DNA from: DATJXG01 sp035500455
GTDB lineage: Bacteria; Acidobacteriota; Terriglobia; Terriglobales; Acidobacteriaceae
Direction of reading: 5' to 3'
Assembly: GCA_035500455.1 (NCBI GenBank)
Contig: DATJXG010000025.1
Coordinates: forward strand, 1 to 6,447
Length of the DNA stretch: 6,447 nt
In this document: piece after piece, positions 1-5,359 of the stretch
Position numbering within the stretch: position 1 is the stretch's first letter
Layout: every line of letters starts with the position of its first letter
Notes under the pieces: model-generated
The model's input: the letters and a program-made list of their open reading frames with translations, nothing else
Database searches by the model: none
Told to the model about the DNA's origin: nothing
Made by a program: the position numbers and the translations under genes

Positions 1-55
1 AAGACGAATAATGTTTGCTCCAGAAATCTCCACGCCCCCGCAAGCCTGAGGCTCT

Positions 56-901
56 ATGTTCGAGCGCTACACCGAAAAAGCGCGCCGCGTCGTCTTCTTC
101 GCGCGCTACGAAGCCAGCCAGTTCGGCTCTCCCTATATCGACAGCGAACATCTTCTCCTGGGATGGTTTCGCGAGGAGCGAGCACTCGCATACCGCCTCC
201 TGCCGGGTCTGAACTACGATTCGGTTCGCCACCAGGTTGAAACACAGGTAGAAAAACACCCGGAAACGTCGACTTCCGTTGACCTTCCGTTGAGCAAAGA
301 GTGCAGCCGCATCCTTGCCACAGCCGCCGAAGAAGCCGAGCGCTTTTACCACCGCCACATCGGCACGGAGCACCTGCTGCTCGCCATGCTGAGCGAGCCT
401 CGTTCACTTGCAGCCCAGATCCTGGAAAAGCATGGAGTCCAACTTGACCAACTGCGAACGCAAATTGCGACAATTCCGCATCCCGGAGAAAGTCAGCGTG
501 CCCCAACTCTTACGCCGCGCTACGCGGTAGAAACCGTCGAACTTCACGGCATCCGCTGGAACACACGTCTCATCCGCGAAGCCATCCGCCAATGCCGCCA
601 ACATCCCTGGCACTGGCACAAACAACCCTGGACACCCCGCGACATCATCATCGACCGCAAAACCGGCCGCTTCTCCTTCGACACCAAACTCGCCGCCAAT
701 CCAGCCAATTTCGAACTGGTGCCCGCCGGCTGGAAGAAAGACTACTGCATCATCTGCCGCTGGGAACTCTACGAATCCAAAGACAACCCCACCCACGGCG
801 AAGCCTTCACCAACGGACGCGACTGGGTCTGCACCGAGTGCTACGAAAAATTCCTCGCCGGCCCCGACTACTTCGGCTCCGCCTATTCCGACATAACCTA
901 A
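56..901 (+). CDS. Clp N-terminal domain protein with C-terminal CxxC/CxxC cluster (no AAA+ ATPase)
   Basis: This 281-residue protein carries two tandem Clp-N (ClpC/ClpA type) repeats. The first spans about residues 1-65 (FTEKARRVVFF-like opening, then SEHLLLGWFRE at 30-40). The second spans about 78-140 (LPLSKEC at 77-83, GTEHLLLAML at 103-112). In the Clp family these helical domains bind substrates or adaptor proteins. No Walker A or B motif follows, so it is not an unfoldase. Residues 160-281 are instead a separate domain rich in Trp and His, with C231-x2-C234 and C259-x2-C262, a likely zinc ribbon. It is probably cytosolic, since no signal peptide or membrane helix is seen. The ATG at 56 has only a weak GAGG (48-51) in front, but the Clp-N homology begins right at this residue. 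Possible roles are adaptor, decoy or sensor for ClpC; that is inference. The Clp-N assignment is strong and the function is unknown. Confidence 0.88.
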   Translation: MFERYTEKARRVVFFARYEASQFGSPYIDSEHLLLGWFREERALAYRLLPGLNYDSVRHQVETQVEKHPETSTSVDLPLSKECSRILATAAEEAERFYHRHIGTEHLLLAMLSEPRSLAAQILEKHGVQLDQLRTQIATIPHPGESQRAPTLTPRYAVETVELHGIRWNTRLIREAIRQCRQHPWHWHKQPWTPRDIIIDRKTGRFSFDTKLAANPANFELVPAGWKKDYCIICRWELYESKDNPTHGEAFTNGRDWVCTECYEKFLAGPDYFGSAYSDIT

Positions 902-911
902 TCCTCCAAAC

Positions 912-959
912 GGGTCCTAGAGACGTAGCGCAGCTACGTATGTACCGGGAATTGGACCC
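912..959. repeat. Nested inverted repeat downstream of the Clp-N gene
   Basis: An outer pair, GGGTCC (912-917) and GGACCC (954-959), encloses a perfect inner hairpin ACGTAGC-GCA-GCTACGT (923-939). It begins ten bases after the stop codon of the Clp-N gene. There is no following T-run, so it is not a classical intrinsic terminator. It could act as a 3'-end stabiliser, or it could be a small dispersed palindromic repeat. The dyads are directly visible; the role is not. Confidence 0.5.
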
Positions 960-1052
960 ACCCTCCGCCTCCATTTCATTCTTGCCCTCACCCTCTCCAG
1001 ATGCTATTTCTAAATCTCTTTCGCGAAGGCGGTATCGTCTTACCCGCAACAC

Positions 1053-2537
1053 GTGCCCAACACATCTCCATCTGCCGGCTCACCCTCCCACGCACCGCCG
1101 CTCGCCGCCGATCCTTCCGTCACTCCCAAACGCGTCATGGGCTTCCGCGACCTGCTGCTCTTCTACGTGGTTGCCGGAATCAGCCTGCGCTGGATTGCCA
1201 CCGCCGCCGCCGCTGGCCCAAGTTCCATCGTCGTCTGGATCGGCTGCTGGCTCGGTTTCTACATCCCCCTCGCCCTCTCCGTGATCGAACTCTCCTCGCG
1301 CTATCCCCAGGAGGGCGGATTCTATGTCTGGTGCAAGCATGCCTTCGGCCCGTTTTCCGGTTTCATCGCCGCCTGGACGTACTGGACCAGCAACTTGCCC
1401 TACTTTCCGACCGTGCTCTATTTCGCGGCCAGCAATGTGCTGTTCATGCGCTCATCGTGGGCGCATCTCTCGGGCAGCGCCGCCTATTACGTAGTCTTTT
1501 CGCTGCTGGCGCTCGGCCTGGCAACCGTGTTGAACATCATCGGCCTCAACATCGGCAAGTGGCTGCACAATCTCGGCGCCCTCGCCATGTGGATTCCCGC
1601 GGGCATAATCGTTGTCATGGGCTTTATCTCCTGGCGCCGCTTCGGCTCGGCCACATCATTCGCGCCGCACAACCTCGTACCCAGCACCCACCTCAATGAC
1701 ATCATTTTCTGGTCAGTCCTGATGTTCGCCCTCACTGGCAGTGAGAGCGCCTCGCTCATGGGAGAGGAAATCAAGAACCCGCGCCGCACCATCCCGGTAG
1801 CCTTGCTGACTGCCGGCGTCACCATCGCCGCCAGTTACATCCTCGGAACCGTCGGCGTGCTGCTGGCTTTGCCGGCCTCCGAAGTCGGCAACCTGCAAGG
1901 CCTGATGCAAGCCATCTCTCATACCGCGGGCCGCATCGGCTTCGAGGCTATCGTGCCCATCGCCGCTCTGCTCATTGCACTCAGCAACCTTGGAGGAGCC
2001 AGCGCCTTCCTGACTTCGGTGGCGCGCCTGCCGTTCGTTGCCGGCATTGATCACTTTCTTCCGCCCATCTTCGGATCGTTGCACCCGCGCTGGCGCACAC
2101 CGTGGTTCTCGCTTCTTCTTCAGTTTGTGCTGGGAGGTGTGTTCGTGTTTCTCGGACAGGCGGGAACCTCCGTAAAGGGCGCCTACGACGTGCTCGTAAG
2201 CATGAGCGTGATTACCGCGGTTTTTCCATTTCTTTTCCTCTTCGCCGCGATGTTCAAACTGCAAAACGAGCCCGCCGGGCCCGAGGTCATCCGCGTTCCT
2301 GGGGGCAAGCCGGTCGCTCGACTGTTAGCGAGTATGGGACTGCTGGCTACGAGCCTGGCCATCGCGCTCTCGCTGCTCCCTCCACCGGACGAGCCAAACA
2401 AGCCTCTGGCCGTAATAAAAATCGTGGGATCAACCGCGCTGATCCTAGGCGTGGGCTCGTGGATCTATTGGCTGGGGGAAAGGAAAGTTCAGCCGGCTCC
2501 ACTCAATCCCGCATCGGAGAACCAACCGTCCTCCTGA
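1053..2537 (+). CDS. APC-superfamily amino acid permease
   Basis: This 494-residue integral inner-membrane protein has about 12 hydrophobic segments, the first at about residues 32-52. It shows APC (AA_permease_2-like) hallmarks: ELSSRYPQEGGFYVW at 79-93 after TM2, and TGSESASLMGEEIKNP at 228-243 in and after TM6, the region that contacts substrate in this family. It also has a DHFLPP...HPRWRTP loop at 333-350. Such proteins import amino acids or related amines using proton or sodium gradients, or act as exchangers. The substrate cannot be deduced here. The longest reading starts at GTG 1053 and gives a 28-residue Pro/Ser/Thr-rich leader. An in-frame ATG at 1137 (residue 29, MGFRDLLLF) starts right before TM1 and is a realistic alternative. 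Neither has a good Shine-Dalgarno, and a stop at 1011-1013 limits further extension. It converges on the GcvT-like gene with a 72-base gap, so the two are not one operon. Confidence 0.9.
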   Translation: MPNTSPSAGSPSHAPPLAADPSVTPKRVMGFRDLLLFYVVAGISLRWIATAAAAGPSSIVVWIGCWLGFYIPLALSVIELSSRYPQEGGFYVWCKHAFGPFSGFIAAWTYWTSNLPYFPTVLYFAASNVLFMRSSWAHLSGSAAYYVVFSLLALGLATVLNIIGLNIGKWLHNLGALAMWIPAGIIVVMGFISWRRFGSATSFAPHNLVPSTHLNDIIFWSVLMFALTGSESASLMGEEIKNPRRTIPVALLTAGVTIAASYILGTVGVLLALPASEVGNLQGLMQAISHTAGRIGFEAIVPIAALLIALSNLGGASAFLTSVARLPFVAGIDHFLPPIFGSLHPRWRTPWFSLLLQFVLGGVFVFLGQAGTSVKGAYDVLVSMSVITAVFPFLFLFAAMFKLQNEPAGPEVIRVPGGKPVARLLASMGLLATSLAIALSLLPPPDEPNKPLAVIKIVGSTALILGVGSWIYWLGERKVQPAPLNPASENQPSS

Positions 2538-2609
2538 GCCGAGCGATCTTGTGTGGGGAAAGTCTCTAGCCCATCCCAGCCCGGTCGAAGACCCGCCGGA
2601 TCTCGCGAA

Positions 2610-3806
2610 CTACACCGGCACCGCAGTTTTCCGTGGCGGATTGAAGAACGGCAACGCCACAACCTGTGCCGTCACCTTCTGCCGTTCGGCTTCGATCGTG
2701 ATCTCCATCTGCAATTTATTTCCGAGGTGCGCCTGCGCCGTCTCTACACTCCCCAGCGCGATCATCTTCTTCAACACCGGAGACCATGTAGTTGAAGTCG
2801 CCTTGCCCACCTGCGTAGAGCCGGCGTACACCGGAACATGCACTCGCGAGGCCTGTGCGGGAGCCGCCGGCGTAAGCCCGAACTTCTCGTAACGCTCTTC
2901 GACCTCGGGCCAGTTCACTTCCAATCCCACCAATTGCCGCGCTACGCCATTCTTCTTGTCTTTCTCCAGCGCGGCTTTGCCGATGAAATTCTCTTTCTCC
3001 AGGTGCACCATCTTTCCGAAACCCAGCTCGTAAGGCGAGAACTTCTGCGAGGCAATCAGCGCCTTCTTGCTGCTGGTGTAATCCACTTCAATCAGCAGGA
3101 GCCCGGCTTCGATGCGTGCCACGTCCAGCGCCAGCATTCCGGCGGCATGGAGATCGAACTGCTTGCCTTTTTCCGCCAGCGCGTCCCAAACTTTCACCGC
3201 GTCTTTCCAGGGCACCCAGATTTCGTATCCCAGATCGCCGGTGTACCCGGTGCGCGAAATATCGACCGCCACACCGCCGATCTTCCCGCTGGTCACGCGG
3301 AAATATTTCAGGTTGGCGATATCAGCCTCAGCCGCGGCTTTCAGCAGCTTCCCCGAAGTCGGCCCCTGCAACGCCAGCGCCGCGACGCTCTCGGAGATAT
3401 CTTCGATCTGCACATCCATGTTGAGCCCGTTCTGATGAAACCAGCGCAGGCTGGGGTCTGCCGCCGTCCAGCGATATTTGTTTTCTTCGAGGCGCGTGAG
3501 CGTGCCGTCGTCGATGACCTTGCCCTGCTCGTCGCACCAACAGCAGTAAATCACCTGCCCGACTTTCACCTTGTTGACGTCGCGGGTGATGACGCGGTTC
3601 ACCAACTTGGTCGCATCCTTGCCGGCGATCAGGTATTTGTACAGCGGCGTGATGTCAATCAGTGCCGCCGCGTTGCGGATGGCGTTGTACTCGTGCTCAT
3701 GATGCACCTCGTACACGCTGACCGTGTAATACCCCGACCACTCGCGGTAATTCAGGCTGTGGCAAAGCGAAAAAGTTCTCTCGTGAAAGGCGGTTCCTAC
3801 GGGCAA
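2610..3806 (-). CDS. GcvT-like folate-binding aminomethyltransferase-family protein
   Basis: This 398-residue protein has the complete GcvT architecture. The N-terminal folate-binding domain includes ALQGPTSGKLL (145-155) and RTGYTGDLGYEIW (185-197), followed by DVARIEAGLLL (228-238) and FGKMVHLEKENFIGKAAL (263-280). A C-terminal GcvT_C barrel runs from about 290. D99-D100 in GKVIDDGTL align with the conserved IDD of T-proteins, where an Asp is catalytic. The YCCWCDE stretch (87-93) is unlike textbook GcvT and suggests a subfamily of THF-dependent demethylase-like enzymes. No gcvH, gcvP or lipoyl gene is nearby, so membership of the glycine cleavage complex is not supported; transfer of a one-carbon unit from another N- or S-methyl substrate to THF is possible. 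The start is TTG at 3806-3804, chosen because AAGGAGA sits five bases upstream and the conserved N-terminus (TAFHERTFSL) follows. The family call is firm and the substrate unknown. Confidence 0.9.
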   Translation of the reverse strand: MPVGTAFHERTFSLCHSLNYREWSGYYTVSVYEVHHEHEYNAIRNAAALIDITPLYKYLIAGKDATKLVNRVITRDVNKVKVGQVIYCCWCDEQGKVIDDGTLTRLEENKYRWTAADPSLRWFHQNGLNMDVQIEDISESVAALALQGPTSGKLLKAAAEADIANLKYFRVTSGKIGGVAVDISRTGYTGDLGYEIWVPWKDAVKVWDALAEKGKQFDLHAAGMLALDVARIEAGLLLIEVDYTSSKKALIASQKFSPYELGFGKMVHLEKENFIGKAALEKDKKNGVARQLVGLEVNWPEVEERYEKFGLTPAAPAQASRVHVPVYAGSTQVGKATSTTWSPVLKKMIALGSVETAQAHLGNKLQMEITIEAERQKVTAQVVALPFFNPPRKTAVPV

Positions 3807-3811
3807 TGGAT

Positions 3812-3818
3812 TCTCCTT
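3812..3818 (-). promoter_or_regulatory. Ribosome binding site fixing the TTG start of the GcvT-like gene
   Basis: On the minus strand AAGGAGA is followed by five bases (ATCCA) and then TTG. It is the best Shine-Dalgarno in the window, and it supports the non-ATG initiation codon at 3806-3804. Confidence 0.8.
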
Positions 3819-3857
3819 GAACGCAGCGTCTGGCCAGCCCAGCCACGCTCATCAGGG

Positions 3858-3884
3858 TTGTCATCCTGAGCGAAGCGAAGGACC
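3858..3884. repeat. Solo HPERSEG-type intergenic repeat in the gcvT-like leader
   Basis: The 27-base stretch opens TTGTCATCCTGAGCGAAGC and ends GGACC. Its two strands translate as CHPERSEGP and RSFASLRMT, strings often seen in spurious ORFs of acidobacterial and other genomes (recollection, not searched). It shares the TTGTCATCC terminus with the larger elements at 3990-5107 but lacks a second arm. It lies between the predicted promoter and the start codon of the GcvT-like gene, so it would be transcribed in the 5' leader. Confidence 0.65.
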
Positions 3885-3911
3885 TGTGCAACTGGCAACG
3901 GCGCCTGCCGG

Positions 3912-3941
3912 ATTATATGCAGTCCCCAATCCTGACGGCAA
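3912..3941 (-). promoter_or_regulatory. Predicted sigma70-type promoter for the GcvT-like gene
   Basis: Reading the minus strand, TTGCCG (3941-3936) and a perfect TATAAT (3917-3912) are separated by 18 bases. The implied transcript start is near 3905, giving a leader of about 100 bases that contains the HPERSEG-type repeat. The -10 is consensus and the -35 matches four of six positions. No operator is recognisable. Confidence 0.6.
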
Positions 3942-3989
3942 CGCCATCGCTGACCCCAGGACAGCCGCCACGCACTTTCCTTCACCTCT

Positions 3990-4234
3990 TGTCATCCCGA
4001 ACCCGCACGCGAAGCGGGCGGGGGAGGGACCATACGAGACGTGTGCAGCAGCATGGACGCGCCCAGGAGTACCGATGCTGCGGGCAGTCCCGGAAGATGC
4101 GATTCAGTTTGCCCCGGAGCCGCGTCCGAGAAGCAGAACTCGCTTCGTAAGGTCTCTCCCCTGCCCTCCTTCGTCGGGCAGGATCGGGATGACAATCACT
4201 TTGGGGCTGGAAGCGATGAGAAATCCACGTCAAT
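3990..4234 (+). repeat. Repeat copy A: 205 bp terminally inverted element plus 40 bp shared flank
   Basis: The core (3990-4194) starts TGTCATCCCGA and ends TCGGGATGACA. The imperfect inverted termini extend about 42 bases, from TGTCATCCCGAACC...GGGACC on the left to the reverse complement of GGTCTCTCC...GGGATGACA on the right. Inside are further dyads: CCCGC/GCGGG in the left arm, GCAGCAT/ATGCTGC around 4047-4081, and GAAGC/GCTTC near 4129-4146. As RNA it would fold into a branched structure. The following 40 bases (4195-4234, through ACGTCAAT) are identical after copy C. Small ORFs inside run through the palindromes and show no coding character. Confidence 0.85.
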
Positions 4235-4250
4235 ATGCCGCCCCCAGGCT

Positions 4251-4438
4251 TGTCATCCCGAACCCGCACGCGAAGCGGGCGGGGGAGGGACCATACGAGA
4301 CGTGTGCAGCAGCATGGACGCAACCAGGAGTAGCGATGCTGCGTGCAGCCCCGGAAGATGCGATCAGGTTGCCCTCAGCCACGTCCCAGAAGCTAGGTCC
4401 CTCCCCTGCGCTCCTCGTCGGGCAGGCTCGGGATGACA
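4251..4438 (+). repeat. Repeat copy B: diverged 188 bp element, same termini
   Basis: It begins TGTCATCCCGA and ends TCGGGATGACA like copies A and C. The first 70 or so bases are identical to copy A. The middle and right half then carry many substitutions and lack part of the stem present in A near 4128-4150, which accounts for its shorter length. The right flank (from 4439) differs from that of A and C apart from GAAATCCAC. It stands 89 bases upstream of the GIY-YIG gene. Confidence 0.85.
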
Positions 4439-4477
4439 TTCAAAATGAACCCAAATCGGGAAATCCACAGGCTTCTA

Positions 4478-4493
4478 AGTGATGCATATCACA
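4478..4493. promoter_or_regulatory. CRP/FNR-like palindrome upstream of the GIY-YIG gene
   Basis: AGTGA-TGCATA-TCACA matches nine of ten half-site positions of the CRP consensus TGTGA-N6-TCACA, with the same N6 spacing. It lies 34 bases before the ATG at 4528. No convincing -10/-35 pair could be placed around it. It may be a Crp/Fnr-family operator, or a chance palindrome centred on ATGCAT. Confidence 0.35.
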
Positions 4494-4527
4494 GACATTC
4501 CCGCATCCTGGTACAGAGCATGCCCGT

Positions 4528-4863
4528 ATGCAGAAAATCTACTATGTGTACATCATGGCCAGCCAGCGGCGCGTGCTCTATATTGGCATCACCAGCCACA
4601 TTGAGCACCGGGTGTTTGAGCACAAGACGCATGCGCTTGGCGGATTCAGCGCCAAGTACAACGTAACCCATCTGGTGTACTTAGAGCGCTACACCTCGGT
4701 GATACAAGCTATCCGCCGCGAAAAAGAACTCAAGGATTGGCGGCGGGAGAAGAAGGTCGCGCTGATCGAAGCCAGCAATCCGAAATGGCACGATCTGAGT
4801 TATGACTGGTTTCAGCCAACTCGGTTGCCTGTGCTGCGAAAAACTCCCGAGCCGCGTATGTGA
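4528..4863 (+). CDS. Small GIY-YIG superfamily nuclease (YhbQ/UPF0213-like)
   Basis: This 111-residue single-domain protein matches the small bacterial GIY-YIG family. YYVYIM (5-10) occupies the GIY position and LYIG (17-20) the YIG position, with the general-base/phosphate-contacting arginine expected at R28 (HRVFEHK). The metal-binding Glu is expected at E65 in AIRREKELKDW, and the family-typical ASNPKWHDL is at 82-90. The fold hydrolyses DNA with one metal ion; physiological substrates of these small stand-alone proteins are poorly defined. All key residues appear intact. The tail after about residue 95 is not conserved-looking and runs up to the flanking repeat. The Shine-Dalgarno is weak (ACAGAG, about 9 bases upstream). 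It is the only gene inside the repeat island, lying between copy B and copy C, with TGA at 4861-4863 directly abutting copy C. The family call is strong; a link to repeat movement is inference. Confidence 0.88.
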   Translation: MQKIYYVYIMASQRRVLYIGITSHIEHRVFEHKTHALGGFSAKYNVTHLVYLERYTSVIQAIRREKELKDWRREKKVALIEASNPKWHDLSYDWFQPTRLPVLRKTPEPRM

Positions 4864-5107
4864 TGCCATCCCGAACCCGCACGCGAAGCGGGCGGGGGAG
4901 GGACCATACGAGACGTGTGCAGCAGCATGGACGCGCCCAGGAGTACCGATGCTGCGGGCAGCCCGGAAGATACGATTCAGTTTGCCCCGGAGCCGCGTCC
5001 GAGAAGCAGAACTCGCTTCGTAAGGTCTCTCCCCTGCCCTCCTTCGTCGGGCAGGATCGGGATGACAATCACTTTGGGGCTGGAAGCGATGAGAAATCCA
5101 CGTCAAT
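4864..5107 (+). repeat. Repeat copy C: near-identical to copy A including its flank
   Basis: The core (4864-5067) and following 40 bases (to 5107) align to copy A over about 245 bases with only three differences: TGCCAT instead of TGTCAT at the left end, one missing base after GGGCAG, and GATACG for GATGCG. It begins at the base after the GIY-YIG stop codon. The near identity to A, against the diverged B, indicates recent duplication or gene conversion between A and C. Confidence 0.88.
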
Positions 5108-5118
5108 CCCCCCTAGCT

Positions 5119-5133
5119 TGTCATCCCGGGATG
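5119..5133. repeat. Terminus-to-terminus remnant of the repeat (CATCCCGGGATG palindrome)
   Basis: TGTCATCCCGGGATG joins the left-end sequence of the repeat (TGTCATCCCG) directly to the inner part of its right end (CGGGATG). It forms a perfect 12-base palindrome at 5122-5133. It occurs after copy C in the same place where copy B follows copy A: both are preceded by the shared flank, a C-rich stretch and a GCT. It looks like what remains after an element was lost, or a minimal element. Confidence 0.55.
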
Positions 5134-5143
5134 CAAGAAAGTC

Positions 5144-5173
5144 TTAGCAGAAACCGAGCCTTCCCGGTAAAAT
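5144..5173 (+). promoter_or_regulatory. Possible sigma70-type promoter in the repeat-to-oxidoreductase gap
   Basis: TTAGCA (5144-5149) and TAAAAT (5168-5173) are 18 bases apart, matching four of six and five of six consensus positions. The nearest downstream reading frames are an 18-codon ORF at 5188-5244 with no recognisable product, and then the oxidoreductase at 5500. If active it would give that gene a leader of roughly 320 bases crossing the hairpins at 5286 and 5360. Confidence 0.3.
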
Positions 5174-5285
5174 ACCCTTTTGATCGTATGTTCGCATCCT
5201 TCGCCGCTATCCTGAACTGGGCAGTCCGCAACAGCGGGCTCTGACGCCAAGCTTCCGCCAGCGCTGCGGGCGATTCCTGTTTCCA

Positions 5286-5303
5286 GCTTCCCATTCGGGA
5301 AGC
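5286..5303. repeat. Perfect 7 bp hairpin
   Basis: GCTTCCC-ATTC-GGGAAGC forms a strong short stem-loop. There is no T-run on either side, so it is not a standard terminator. The region 5134-5359 around it holds no supportable gene on either strand. Confidence 0.4.
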
Positions 5304-5359
5304 GCCTGCTAATTCGTCCGATTTTCAAACGCAAGCCGTCATGCACTGCTCCAAACGCT

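Larger units (their letters stand above)
3990..5107. mobile_element. Putative GIY-YIG-associated repeat module (repeats A, B, GIY-YIG gene, repeat C)
   Basis: Three directly oriented copies of one terminally inverted element (3990-4194, 4251-4438, 4864-5067) surround a single small GIY-YIG nuclease gene. The gene sits exactly between copy B and copy C, and its stop codon is immediately followed by the first base of copy C. Copies A and C also share 40 bases of identical right-hand flank. The element lies between two divergently transcribed metabolic genes. No IS transposase, integrase or clear target-site duplication is seen. Calling this a mobile or self-spreading unit is an inference from the architecture, by analogy with RAYT genes flanked by REP sequences. 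Confidence 0.35.

Noticed and set aside
982..1010. Promoter for the permease (TTGCCC, 17 bases, TATTTC)
   Set aside because: The -10 matches only half of the consensus and the -35 four of six; in this composition such pairs are expected by chance.
2538..2609. Intrinsic terminator between the convergent permease and GcvT-like genes
   Set aside because: Only a four-base stem (GGTC-GAA-GACC near 2582-2593) is present with no T-run on either strand.
2838..3869. 343-codon plus-strand frame opposite the GcvT-like gene
   Set aside because: It is wholly antisense to a protein with clear GcvT motifs and start signals, and its translation has no recognisable domain; long antisense frames are expected in high-GC DNA.
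3990..4194. Insertion sequence or Tn-type transposon remnant
   Set aside because: No transposase fragment in any frame and no clear target-site duplication beside the inverted ends, so MITE/REP-like is the most that can be said.
3817..4482. 221-codon plus-strand frame running through the gcvT-like leader and repeats A and B
   Set aside because: It translates the palindromic repeats (HPERSEGP, NPHAKRAGEGPYETCAAAW twice), has no ribosome binding site or family resemblance, and its repeated blocks mirror the DNA repeats.
3990..5067. CRISPR-like array of repeats A, B and C
   Set aside because: The repeats are about 200 bp with inverted ends, spacing is irregular (56 and 425 bases), one spacer holds a gene and no cas gene is present.
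5188..5244. 18-codon ORF starting MFASFAAILNW downstream of a possible promoter
   Set aside because: Too short to support, with no Shine-Dalgarno before the ATG and no known small protein recognised.
5113..5346. 77-codon minus-strand frame ending HPGMTS
   Set aside because: Its end reads through the terminus palindrome, it has no Shine-Dalgarno and no recognisable domain, and it looks like a chance frame in the repeat flank.
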